From contig JACKMC010000013.1 in the NCBI GenBank assembly GCA_024235595.1, positions 1 through 64,000 on the forward strand: DNA of 64,000 nt, in the 5' to 3' direction. Under the pieces are notes generated by a model that saw only the letters and a list, made by a program, of their open reading frames with translations, had not been told where the DNA came from and did no database searches. Position 1 is the first letter of the stretch, and every line of letters starts with the position of its first letter. Positions 24,636 through 32,455 of this stretch are shown piece by piece. The translations under genes were made by a program, and so were the position numbers. The stretch comes from Zoogloeaceae bacterium. GTDB lineage: Bacteria; Pseudomonadota; Gammaproteobacteria; Burkholderiales; Rhodocyclaceae.

Positions 24636-26321
24636 ATGAAACCCGATCCGCAGGACGACGGCCAGGGCGCCGGCAGCCTGCGTGAGCTGGCCGAGAAAAG
24701 GCTTCGCCCAACGCCGGCGCTGTCGCAGGAGCCGGCCTCGCGCGAACAATTGCAGCACGAGCTCGGCGTTTACCGTTACGAGCTCGAAATGCAGAACGAG
24801 GCGCTGTGCCTGAGCCAGATCAAACTCGAAGAGGCGCGCGACCGCTACATCGATTTGTTCGAATCCGCGCCGATCGGCTATCTGATCCTCAACCGCGACG
24901 GGGTGGTCACGCAGTGCAATCACGTCGCTGCGGGGCTGCTCTCGAGCGAGCAGGAGCAGTTGAATAGCCACCGCTTCACAAATCATGTATTCCCTGCCGA
25001 CGAAGAGTGCTGGCAGCACTATTTCATCGCCCTGCTGAACAGCGCCGGCCCGCTGGGTCGTCAGGTTCGGCTGAAGTCCCGGGATGGCAGCATTCTCAAC
25101 GTGGCGATCAGCGGCGTGGCGCAATGCGCATCGGGAACGGACGGCGACGTGCTGATCACCCTGACCGACATCACCGCCCTCAAGAATCTCGAATCCGAAC
25201 TCGCGGAGCGTACGGAGGAGGCAGACGCCCGCGCCAGCGCGCTGGCCGCCGCCGAGCGCTTCTCGCGCGCGGTCGTCGACTCGCTGCTGTGCCGGCTGTG
25301 CGTGATCGACGGGCAGGGCGAGGTCGTCGCCAGCAACAAGGCCTGGCAGGATTTCGCGCGCGGCCACGGGGAGTCGACCGGCTGCTCGACGAAATGCATC
25401 GGTTGCCTCGCCATCCCGTGGGCCATACCGTGCTGGCCCGCATCCACTTCCGAGGCGGTCGAAAAGGCCATTGCCGAAATGCAGGCGGGCCGGCGCATGA
25501 ACTACACGCTCGAATTCGATTGTCGGGAAGACGGCCATGTGCATTGGTATTTGCTGCAGATCTCGCGCTTTTCCTGCGAAGGACCGGTGCGCCTGGTGCT
25601 TGCCTACTATGACATCACCGAGCGCAAGCTGACTCAGCAACGGCTCGAGGAAACAGCCGAGCGACTCAAGCAGTTGACGCTGCACCTCGACAGCGTGCGC
25701 GAGGAGCAGAACGCGCTGATCGCGCGCGAACTGCACGACGAACTCGGCGCCAACCTGACCATGCTCAAGCTCGGCATCGCCACCGTCGCCGACCAGGCGC
25801 GGGGCTCGGCAGAGATCAAGTCACGGCTCGACGACCTGCTCGCCAAGGCGGACACCGCGCTGCAGGTGGTCAGGCGCGTCTCCAGCAGCCTGCGGCCGGC
25901 GACCCTCGACACTCTCGGCCTGGTGGCCACGATCCGCTGGTACAGCGGCCAGTTTTCAGCCACCACCGGCATCGCCACCACGGTCCGCTTGCCGGACTAT
26001 GTGCGGCTCTCGCCGGCCGGCAGCACCACGGTGTTCCGCATCATCCAGGAAGGGCTCACCAATGTGGCGCGCCACGCCGAAGCAAGCCGGGCGACGATCA
26101 ACGTACGCAAGCATGCTGGCGAAACACCCGACCAGAGCGTGCTGGTGGTGAGGCTGGTGGACAACGGCAAGGGTTTCGTCGAGAGCGCCCTGCAGCGCCG
26201 CGACGCCTTCGGTGTAATGGGCATGCGCGAACGGGCAAACAGTCTCGGCGGCTCGCTTGCGATACGCAGCGAACCGGGTCGGGGGACCCGGCTGACGCTG
26301 TGCATTCCGCTTGCGAGCTGA
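24636..26321 (+). CDS. Cytoplasmic PAS-PAS histidine kinase (NarX/NreB class)
   Basis: This 561-residue protein has no transmembrane helix. It has a PAS domain (RYIDLFESAPIGYLILNRDG, then HxxxxQxR-type core), a second PAS-like domain with a Cys cluster (C250, C254, C257, C266), a HisKA_3 domain with His367 in ARELHDELGANL, and a HATPase domain (IIQEGLTNVARHAEAS; DNGKGF; GVMGMRERA). The ATG at 24636 follows GGAGA; an ATG at 24621 is possible. It is coupled to the LuxR-type regulator downstream. The Cys cluster could bind a metal or Fe-S cluster for redox sensing; that is inference. Confidence 0.88.
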   Translation: MKPDPQDDGQGAGSLRELAEKRLRPTPALSQEPASREQLQHELGVYRYELEMQNEALCLSQIKLEEARDRYIDLFESAPIGYLILNRDGVVTQCNHVAAGLLSSEQEQLNSHRFTNHVFPADEECWQHYFIALLNSAGPLGRQVRLKSRDGSILNVAISGVAQCASGTDGDVLITLTDITALKNLESELAERTEEADARASALAAAERFSRAVVDSLLCRLCVIDGQGEVVASNKAWQDFARGHGESTGCSTKCIGCLAIPWAIPCWPASTSEAVEKAIAEMQAGRRMNYTLEFDCREDGHVHWYLLQISRFSCEGPVRLVLAYYDITERKLTQQRLEETAERLKQLTLHLDSVREEQNALIARELHDELGANLTMLKLGIATVADQARGSAEIKSRLDDLLAKADTALQVVRRVSSSLRPATLDTLGLVATIRWYSGQFSATTGIATTVRLPDYVRLSPAGSTTVFRIIQEGLTNVARHAEASRATINVRKHAGETPDQSVLVVRLVDNGKGFVESALQRRDAFGVMGMRERANSLGGSLAIRSEPGRGTRLTLCIPLAS

Positions 26322-26353
26322 TGGCGACCGACACAGGAGGCGAAGGAACGAAA

Positions 26354-26983
26354 GTGATAAAGGTACTCGTAGCGGACGACCACGCCGTGGTGCGAACCGG
26401 GCTGAAGCAGTTCTTTGCCTCCACCGACGACATCGAGATCGTCGCCGAGGCGCGCACCGGCGAAGAAGCCCTGTCGCTGGCTCGCAAAGACAATTGCGAC
26501 GTGGTGCTGCTGGATATCGGCCTGCCCGACATCAACGGACTTGAAGTCCTCAAGCGCATCAGGGCCGCCCGGCCGCAGGTGCCGGTGCTGATCTTCAGCA
26601 TGTTTTCCGAGGACGAGTTCGCGACTTCCGCTCTGGGTGCCGGCGCCGCGGGTTTTCTCAACAAGGACAGTCCTCCGGCCCAGATCCTGTCTGCGGTTCG
26701 CACGGCGGCCTCGGGTGCCCGCTTCCTGAGTCCGGAACTGGCCGAGAAGCTGCTGGCCGGCGCCATGCCTGGCGGCCGGAAGCTGCCGCATGAAAGGCTC
26801 TCCGGACGCGAGATGGAGGTGTTGCTGCTGCTGAGCAAGGGCACCTCGCTCACCACCATCGCCGAACGCCTGCACCTGAGCGTCAAGACCATCAGCACCT
26901 ATCGCACCCGCATCCTCGACAAGATGGGGATCAGTTCGAACGCCGAGATGACGCGCTACGTAATCGAACACAAGCTCGGCTGA
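26354..26983 (+). CDS. NarL-family response regulator
   Basis: This regulator of about 209 residues has a receiver domain (VLVADDHAVVRTGL; phospho-Asp in VVLLDIGLPD; Lys in GFLNKDSPP) and a LuxR-type helix-turn-helix (LSGREMEVLLLLSKGTSL ending TYRTRILDKM). The GTG at 26354 is preferred because GAAGGAAC lies six bases upstream; an ATG at 26321 overlapping the kinase stop (TGATG) would add 11 residues. It is the cognate output of the PAS kinase. Its position just before the cbb3-like operon makes that promoter a candidate target. Confidence 0.9.
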   Translation: MIKVLVADDHAVVRTGLKQFFASTDDIEIVAEARTGEEALSLARKDNCDVVLLDIGLPDINGLEVLKRIRAARPQVPVLIFSMFSEDEFATSALGAGAAGFLNKDSPPAQILSAVRTAASGARFLSPELAEKLLAGAMPGGRKLPHERLSGREMEVLLLLSKGTSLTTIAERLHLSVKTISTYRTRILDKMGISSNAEMTRYVIEHKLG

Positions 26984-27158
26984 CCGCGCTCTTCTCTCCC
27001 GCAAAGCCGCATGCGGCGGCCCGGAGCCGTCCCCGCCGGCCTTGCTCGCTGGCGACCCGACAAGGTATCGATCGTAACCGCGTTGCGCGCCCCGCGCGGC
27101 GGCACGCAACAACTGCATCGTGCGTTTCGTGGGCTCTGCCAAGCCTTTTTCCGGCTTT

Positions 27159-27181
27159 AAGATTGATCTTGCCTGCATCTT
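27159..27181 (+). promoter_or_regulatory. NsrR-like operator
   Basis: This 23-bp imperfect palindrome has outer arms AAGAT and ATCTT and right half TGCATCTT. Against the 11-1-11 NsrR consensus (AAGATGYATTT and its complement) it matches 16 of 22 positions by eye. It lies 165 bp before the ccoN-like ATG, and an nsrR-type gene lies at the far end of the same operon. Repression relieved by NO is the expected logic. Confidence 0.5.
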
Positions 27182-27184
27182 TTT

Positions 27185-27209
27185 AAAGGGGTATTCTTCG
27201 TACCTCTTT
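27185..27209 (+). promoter_or_regulatory. Inverted repeat, possible activator site
   Basis: AAAGGGGTA-N7-TACCTCTTT has nine-base arms matching at eight positions. Its centre is about 57 bp before the transcription start predicted from the adjacent sigma54 element. It could be a second operator or an enhancer-binding site; no known consensus fits clearly. Confidence 0.35.
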
Positions 27210-27227
27210 TAGCGCAAGGTGACGAGC

Positions 27228-27243
27228 TGGCACAAGGCTCGCA
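27228..27243 (+). promoter_or_regulatory. Sigma54 (-24/-12) promoter of the cbb3-like operon
   Basis: TGGCACA-AGGC-TCGCA matches the sigma54 consensus TGGCACG-N4-TTGCA at 10 of 12 positions, with the invariant GG-N10-GC spacing intact. Transcription would start near 27254. A PAS-AAA-Fis activator is encoded at 33349-34686. Confidence 0.6.
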
Positions 27244-27345
27244 CCCATCCCCAACCCAACGCCACCGGCCTGGGCGTCGCGCATCCTCACCGGGTGGGCG
27301 CCACAGAACGGCAAGGCGAGCTTGCAGAGATTCGCAGACCCGCTC

Positions 27346-28950
27346 ATGAACACACTGGCAATCCTGATGTCGGCCTTCATCCTGTCGATCGTCGGCCTGG
27401 GCTTTTTCATCTGGTCGCAGCGATCGCGGCCGGCGAGCACGACGACCGACGGCAGCGAGGTGATTTTCGCCAAGGGCGAGCTCGGCCACCCCGAATCGAT
27501 CACGCAATCCATTTCCACGGCACACGGTCCAGCGGCTTCGGACAATCTCGAGCTGCAGGCCCGGGTGCGGGCCGACGCCTCCACCGCCCAGGTCGTGTTC
27601 TTCTTCTATTGCTGTGCTTTCGTTTGGCTTCTGGTCGCCTCCGCAGCCGGACTCACCGCCTCGATCAAGCTGCATTCGCCCGACTGGCTGGTTTCGCAAG
27701 CCTGGCTCAGCTTCGGCCGTATCCGCACCATCCACCTCAATGCGGTAGCCTACGGCTGGGCGCCGATGGCGGGCCTGGGGACCGCCTTGTTCATCATCCC
27801 CCGTTTGCTCAAGACCGAGCTCGTTGGTGCCCGCTATGCCCTGCTCGGCGCCGCCCTCTGGAACGCCGCGCTGGTCTCCGGGCTCGGCAGCCTGGCCTAC
27901 GGGGTGAGCGACGGCATGGAGTGGCTGGAGATCCCCTGGCAGATCGACCTGCTCTTCGTTGCCGGCGGGGCGCTGGTCGGCGTGCCGCTGATCCTCACCC
28001 TGCTGCAGCGCAAGGTCGCGCACCTGTATGTATCGGTGTGGTACATGGGCTGCGCGCTGTTCTGGTTCCCGATTCTGTTCTTCGTGGCCAATTTTCCGGG
28101 GCTTCACCACGGCGTCGAGGCGGCGACCATGAACTGGTGGTTCGGCCACAATGTGCTGGGACTCTTCTACACACCGCTGGCGCTGGCCTCGATCTACTAC
28201 CTGCTGCCCAAGCTCATCGGCCGGCCGATACAGTCGTACAACCTTTCCTTGCTCGGTTTCTGGGGGCTGGCATTCTTCTACGGCCAGGTCGGCGGACACC
28301 ATCTGATCGGCGGGCCGGTGCCGGGCTGGCTGGTGACGCTTTCGATCGTGCAGAGCATGATGATGATCCTGCCGGTCGCCGCCTTCACGGTTAACCAGCA
28401 CCTCACGCTCAAGGGCCATCTGTCGGCGCTGCGTCATTCACCGACCCTGCAGTTCCTCTGCCTCGGCGGTCTGATGTACACGGCCAGTTCGCTGCAGGGT
28501 TCGTTCGAAGCCCTGCGCAGCATGAATGCGGTCACCCATTTCACCCATTACACCGTGGCGCACGCCCACCTCGGTCTGTATGGCTTCGTGAGCATGGTGT
28601 TCTTCGGCGCGATCTACTTCGTGGTGCCGCGCATCACCGGCCGCGACTGGCCCTGGCCGCGCCTGATCGCCGCCCACTTCTGGCTCGCCGCGATCGGCAT
28701 CGCGATCTACTTCGTCTCGCTGACCATCGGTGGCTGGCTGCAGGGCAGCGCGATGCTCGACGAGAGCCGCGGCTTCATGGAGTCGGTTGCGCTCACCCTG
28801 CCGTATCTCAAGGGGCGCAGCGTGGGCGGCGCCTTGATGGCACTCGGTCATGTCGTGTTCGCCGCCCATTTCGCTCGCCTGCTGATCGGCGAACGCCGCC
28901 GCGCGCAAGGCACGGCTTCACCCTTGAAGACTGCGACGGGAGCCCTGTGA
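27346..28950 (+). CDS. Divergent cbb3-type oxidase catalytic subunit (CcoN-like)
   Basis: This 534-residue haem-copper oxidase subunit I is of the C (cbb3) family. Expected ligands are present: His130 in SFGRIRTIH (low-spin haem), His268 in WWFGHN, His318-His319 (CuB), and His406 and His408 in HYTVAHAHLG. Tyr312, six residues before His318, sits where the cross-linked active-site Tyr of cbb3 oxidases lies. Gln384 replaces a Glu conserved in classical CcoN. It has an unusual N-terminal extension of about 80 residues with an extra transmembrane helix (4-24). The ATG at 27346 has a weak ribosome binding site; a TTG at 27322 follows AAGGCGAG and is an alternative. Confidence 0.85.
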   Translation: MNTLAILMSAFILSIVGLGFFIWSQRSRPASTTTDGSEVIFAKGELGHPESITQSISTAHGPAASDNLELQARVRADASTAQVVFFFYCCAFVWLLVASAAGLTASIKLHSPDWLVSQAWLSFGRIRTIHLNAVAYGWAPMAGLGTALFIIPRLLKTELVGARYALLGAALWNAALVSGLGSLAYGVSDGMEWLEIPWQIDLLFVAGGALVGVPLILTLLQRKVAHLYVSVWYMGCALFWFPILFFVANFPGLHHGVEAATMNWWFGHNVLGLFYTPLALASIYYLLPKLIGRPIQSYNLSLLGFWGLAFFYGQVGGHHLIGGPVPGWLVTLSIVQSMMMILPVAAFTVNQHLTLKGHLSALRHSPTLQFLCLGGLMYTASSLQGSFEALRSMNAVTHFTHYTVAHAHLGLYGFVSMVFFGAIYFVVPRITGRDWPWPRLIAAHFWLAAIGIAIYFVSLTIGGWLQGSAMLDESRGFMESVALTLPYLKGRSVGGALMALGHVVFAAHFARLLIGERRRAQGTASPLKTATGAL

Positions 28951-29537
28951 TGCACAGCGAAACACGTCTCGTGCTGGGCGGACTGACGACTCTCGCGGCC
29001 GCCACCGCCGCACTCGTGGTCCTGCCCTATTTCACCGTCCGCGACAGCGCGGCGGCGCCGGGTCTCGCGCCCTACACCGCAACCCAGCTCCGCGGGAGAA
29101 CTCAATACATATCTCATGGCTGCATGTATTGCCATTCGCAGCAGCCGCGCACGAAGGCATTCGCACCCGACGCCAAACGTGGCTGGGGCCGCGCTACCGT
29201 CGCCGGCGACTATGCCTACGACGACCCGCCCCTGCTCGGGACGATGCGCACCGGACCCGACCTCATGAACATCGGCGCACGGCAACCGAGCGATCAATGG
29301 CATCTGGGCCACCTGTACCAGCCGCGCGCCTATGTGCCGAACAGCATCATGCCGGCCTATCCCTTCCTGTTCGAGATTCGCGACAAGGCCGAAGCGGGCG
29401 AGACGGTCGTCACGCTGCCACCGGGCTTTGCCCCCGAAGGCAAGGTCGTGGTCGCACGCCCCGAGGCACTCGAGCTGGTGAGCTACCTGAAATCGCTCGA
29501 CCGCAGCTATCCGGCGGTCGAGGCCGCAACGAACTGA
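28950..29537 (+). CDS. CcoO-like monoheme cytochrome c subunit
   Basis: This 195-residue membrane-anchored cytochrome c is like cbb3 oxidase subunit II. It has an N-terminal transmembrane helix (about 8-27), the CcoO lead-in LAPYTATQLRGR, haem motif C58-M-Y-C61-H62, the conserved RTGPDL segment and the axial Met in SIMPAYPF. It overlaps the ccoN-like stop (TGATG). It should pass electrons to the CcoN-like subunit. Confidence 0.87.
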   Translation: MHSETRLVLGGLTTLAAATAALVVLPYFTVRDSAAAPGLAPYTATQLRGRTQYISHGCMYCHSQQPRTKAFAPDAKRGWGRATVAGDYAYDDPPLLGTMRTGPDLMNIGARQPSDQWHLGHLYQPRAYVPNSIMPAYPFLFEIRDKAEAGETVVTLPPGFAPEGKVVVARPEALELVSYLKSLDRSYPAVEAATN

Positions 29538-29553
29538 GCACCAGGAGATCGCG

Positions 29554-30147
29554 ATGAGCAATCCCGACATCCTGCCGCAGCAGCGGCGCGAGAACCCCGA
29601 CCCGGAAGAACGCACCACGCCGGTCCCCTGGCCGGTGCTGGCGCTCGCGGCGGCGCTGGCCGCATTCGGCGTCGACTATATCTCCCACGCCGATCTGGGC
29701 GCGCCGTCGGCCTGGGGTGACGGGCGCAGCCTCGCCGAACTTGCCGGCGACAAGCCCGTGGCGGGCGCGAAACTCGACGGCGGGGCAATCTACGCGGCAA
29801 GGTGCACGGCCTGCCACCAGGCCACGGGCCAGGGCCTGCCGGGCGTATTTCCGCCGCTGGCCGGCTCCGAGTGGGTGGCCGGCAAACCCGGCACGCTCGC
29901 GGCAATACTGCTGCATGGCATCAACGGCACGATCAAGGTCAATGGACAGTCCTACCAGGGCGCGATGCCGGCCTTCGGCGCTTCGCTCGGCGATGCCGAG
30001 ATCGCCGCGGTGCTGACCCATATCCGCAGCCAGTGGGGCAATGCCGCCGGGCCGATAGGCACTGACACGGTGGCTGAAGTTCGCACACGCCTTGCCGACC
30101 GAACCGATCCCTTCGCTGGTGGCGATGAGCTCGCCGCGCTTCCGTGA
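29554..30147 (+). CDS. Membrane-anchored monoheme cytochrome c
   Basis: This 197-residue protein has a single transmembrane helix (about 25-43) and a periplasmic class I cytochrome c domain with haem motif C84-T-A-C87-H88 and axial Met in GAMPAFG. It sits where ccoP (a diheme subunit) would be in a classical cco operon and may replace it as electron entry. A ribosome binding site (AGGAG) lies upstream. The C-terminal tail of about 25 residues is polar. Confidence 0.83.
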   Translation: MSNPDILPQQRRENPDPEERTTPVPWPVLALAAALAAFGVDYISHADLGAPSAWGDGRSLAELAGDKPVAGAKLDGGAIYAARCTACHQATGQGLPGVFPPLAGSEWVAGKPGTLAAILLHGINGTIKVNGQSYQGAMPAFGASLGDAEIAAVLTHIRSQWGNAAGPIGTDTVAEVRTRLADRTDPFAGGDELAALP

Positions 30148-30154
30148 GGCCGAC

Positions 30155-30583
30155 ATGAGCGACTCCGACAGCTCGACCCCACTCAACCGCCAGGCCCTGC
30201 ACGAACTGGTGCACGCCTTCTATGCGGACGTGCGCCGCGACCCCTCGCTTGGCCCGGTATTCGATGCAGCCATCGGCGCGCACTGGGACACCCATCTCGA
30301 GCGCATGGTCGAGTTCTGGTCGACCATGATGCTCGATACGCGCGGCTTCGCCGGCAACGTCTATGGCACGCACATGAAGCTCGAGGGCGTCGAGCCGGCG
30401 CACTTCGAGCGCTGGATGACGCTGTGGTATCGCCATACCGCGCACGGTTTCAAGGCAATGGACCGGCAGCGGCTGCGCGAAACCGCGGGGATGATCGGAC
30501 GCAGCCTGTTCTTCGGCTTCTTCAGTGCCTCGGCACGATTCATTGCCGACGAGCAGGGCCGCGTGCGCATCGAGCGGGGCTGA
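30155..30583 (+). CDS. Group III truncated hemoglobin
   Basis: This 142-residue globin has the group III pattern: LHELVHAFYADVRRDPSLGPVF, FWSTMMLDTRGFAGNV, proximal-His region THMKLEGVEPAHFERWMTLW. Group III globins bind NO and O2 and have been linked to nitrosative or microaerobic respiration. The ATG at 30155 lies 8 bp after the cytochrome gene. Its inclusion in an oxidase operon with an NsrR-like operator suggests NO protection or delivery of O2 to the oxidase. Confidence 0.87.
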   Translation: MSDSDSSTPLNRQALHELVHAFYADVRRDPSLGPVFDAAIGAHWDTHLERMVEFWSTMMLDTRGFAGNVYGTHMKLEGVEPAHFERWMTLWYRHTAHGFKAMDRQRLRETAGMIGRSLFFGFFSASARFIADEQGRVRIERG

Positions 30584-30586
30584 TCG

Positions 30587-31264
30587 GTGAGCGCACCGGC
30601 CTCCCCGGACTACCCTGCCGGCTCCGAGACCCCGGCGCTGCTGGCACCGATGCTCGTCGCGCTGTTGCTGCTGATCGCATTCATCGCCCTCGCCGGCCAG
30701 CTCACCCGCGGCTTCGAGTTCTGGACCTTCGAATCGCTGCGACGCGATGACGCCGCCGCTGGGCGTCTGCGCGCCCCCCCGGCGCTGCTTGCAAGCCCGC
30801 AGGGACGCATGCCGACGCCCTGGCCGGGCAGGCACGGCGAGATATTTCTGGTCGATTTCATCTACACCCGATGTCCTACCGTCTGCAGCGCGCTCGGCGC
30901 CGAGTACACCCGCATGCAGGCCGCGCTGCGCCAGCGCTTCGGTGCGCAGAGCCCGGTTCGACTGGTGTCGATCGCCTTCGACGCCGAGCACGACACGCCG
31001 GCCGCGTTACAGGCCTATGCGGCGCAACACCGACAGGATGCCCGGCTGTGGCTCATCGCCAGCCCGGTCGATTCGGCGCAGCGGCACCGGCTGCTGCGCG
31101 CGCTGGGGGTGGTCGCGGTGCCCGATGGCTTCGGCGGCTTCGTCCATAACGGTGCAATCCATCTCATCGACGCGGACGGCACGCTGCGCGGGATATTCGA
31201 CCTCGATGAATGGCCGCAGGCCCTCGAGCGGGCCATTGCACTCACTGCGGACCTGGCGGCGTGA
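30587..31264 (+). CDS. SCO-family copper chaperone
   Basis: This 225-residue protein has an N-terminal transmembrane helix (about 19-40) and a thioredoxin-like SCO domain with the copper ligands C96-P-T-V-C100 and the distal His in GGFVHNGAIHLID. SCO proteins deliver copper to oxidase centres; here CuB of the CcoN-like subunit is the likely target. GTG start, 3 bp after the globin stop. Its stop overlaps the next GTG start. Confidence 0.87.
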   Translation: MSAPASPDYPAGSETPALLAPMLVALLLLIAFIALAGQLTRGFEFWTFESLRRDDAAAGRLRAPPALLASPQGRMPTPWPGRHGEIFLVDFIYTRCPTVCSALGAEYTRMQAALRQRFGAQSPVRLVSIAFDAEHDTPAALQAYAAQHRQDARLWLIASPVDSAQRHRLLRALGVVAVPDGFGGFVHNGAIHLIDADGTLRGIFDLDEWPQALERAIALTADLAA

Positions 31265-31926
31265 GCGCCGCAACCCGCCCGCGGCTCGGTGGCCTCCTTG
31301 CCTGCATGCCGCTGCTGCTGCTCGTCGCACCGCTTCGCCACACGCTCGAAGGCAGCATGGCGCTGCACATGCTGATCGAACTGCCGATGCTGTTTGTCGC
31401 GGGCGGGGCCGCCGAAGGCATGCTCCGGCACAAATCGCGACTGGCCGGGCTGGCGCAGCGCTTCGACGCCTACGGCCTTCTCGGGCTGGCACTCGCCAGT
31501 TGCATCGCCGCGCTGTGGATGATCCCTTCGATGCTCGACCTGAGCCTGCTCGACGCCCGGGTGCAGGGCGCGAAATATCTCGCGTGGTGGCTGGCCGGGT
31601 TCTTATCCTGTTCGAGCTGGCGTCGTGCGGCGCCGGAACTCGCGGCCTTCTTCCTCGGCAATACGGCCTGGATGCTTGCCACCGCCGGCCTGCTCTACCA
31701 GGACGCGCCGCAGCGGCTATGCGTGAGCTACCTGCAGGACGAGCAGGTCATCAGCGGCCAGGGGCTGGTTGCGCTTTCGCTGCTCGTCGGCGCGCTTGCC
31801 ATCGCGCGGCTGGTCGCGAGGCCGGGCCAAGGCGTGGCGCCGCTCACCGCTCGCTCCACGCCCAACGCCGGCTTCAACCCGCCGAGCGTTTGCCGCGCGC
31901 CGCGGGCGACGAGATCAGCGGAATGA
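31261..31926 (+). CDS. CtaG-like membrane protein, oxidase assembly
   Basis: This 221-residue protein has about five transmembrane helices with conserved His, Met and Trp positions (MALHMLIELPMLF; ALWMIPSMLDLSLLD; FFLGNTAWMLATAGLLYQ), resembling the CtaG/caa3 assembly group. It starts at GTG overlapping the SCO stop (GTGA). The C-terminal 20 residues are low-complexity, and its end overlaps the convergent nsrR-type gene by 53 bp. A role in CuB insertion is inferred from context. Confidence 0.72.
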   Translation: MSAATRPRLGGLLACMPLLLLVAPLRHTLEGSMALHMLIELPMLFVAGGAAEGMLRHKSRLAGLAQRFDAYGLLGLALASCIAALWMIPSMLDLSLLDARVQGAKYLAWWLAGFLSCSSWRRAAPELAAFFLGNTAWMLATAGLLYQDAPQRLCVSYLQDEQVISGQGLVALSLLVGALAIARLVARPGQGVAPLTARSTPNAGFNPPSVCRAPRATRSAE

Positions 31927-32386
31927 TGCGCCGCCCCACCGAGCTGTCGATGCCCAGCAGCGATGCGGCCACGCTGGGCGAGGCGACCGCATCGCGAAGC
32001 GTCATCCGGTCGAGCTCGAGCATGAAGGCATCGAGCGCCCGGCGCAGGCCGCGGGTGAGATTGCAGGCCGGCGAGATTGCGCAACAGCTCTCCTTGCCCT
32101 CCTCGAAACACTCGACGAGTGCGAAATCGCCTTCGGCGATGCGTACCACCATGCCGATCGAGATCGCTTCGGGCGCACGCGCCAGGCGCACGCCGCCGCT
32201 GCGGCCGCGAACGGTCTCGAGCAGGCCTGCCGCCCCCATCTGATGCACGATCTTCATCAGGTGATTGCGTGAGATATCGTAGGCCCCGGCGATTTCCTCG
32301 ATGGTCGTGAGGGCGCCGCTCTCGTGTCGCAGGCTCAGGTACATCAGGACGCGCAGCGTGTAGTCGGTGTAGACGGTGAGTCTCAT
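31874..32386 (-). CDS. nsrR: NsrR, Rrf2-family NO-sensing Fe-S repressor
   Basis: This 170-residue Rrf2-family repressor has an N-terminal winged helix (MRLTVYTDYTLRVLMYLSLR; ISRNHLMKIVHQMGAAGLL; GRSGGVRLAR) and the three-Cys Fe-S ligand region C93, C101/C102 and C108 with spacing typical of NsrR. NO destroys the cluster and relieves repression. It faces the cbb3-like/globin operon tail to tail. The NsrR-like palindrome at 27159-27181 is its likely target. The C-terminal extension past residue 145 is longer than in E. coli NsrR. Confidence 0.88.
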   Translation of the reverse strand: MRLTVYTDYTLRVLMYLSLRHESGALTTIEEIAGAYDISRNHLMKIVHQMGAAGLLETVRGRSGGVRLARAPEAISIGMVVRIAEGDFALVECFEEGKESCCAISPACNLTRGLRRALDAFMLELDRMTLRDAVASPSVAASLLGIDSSVGRRIIPLISSPAARGKRSAG

Positions 32387-32455
32387 GGGTTGCGCAGTTC
32401 AGGCAGGTGATTCAGGCGAGCATAGCCCCCTGCCCCACCGCTGGCAAACGAGCGC

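Larger units (their letters stand above)
26984..27345 (+). other. Regulatory region of the cbb3-like operon
   Basis: This region of about 360 bp has no gene. It contains, in order, an NsrR-like palindrome (27159-27181), an AAAGGGGTA inverted repeat (27185-27209) and a sigma54 -24/-12 element (27228-27243). The stretch around 27155-27210 is clearly more A+T-rich than its surroundings, as expected of a control region. Confidence 0.65.
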
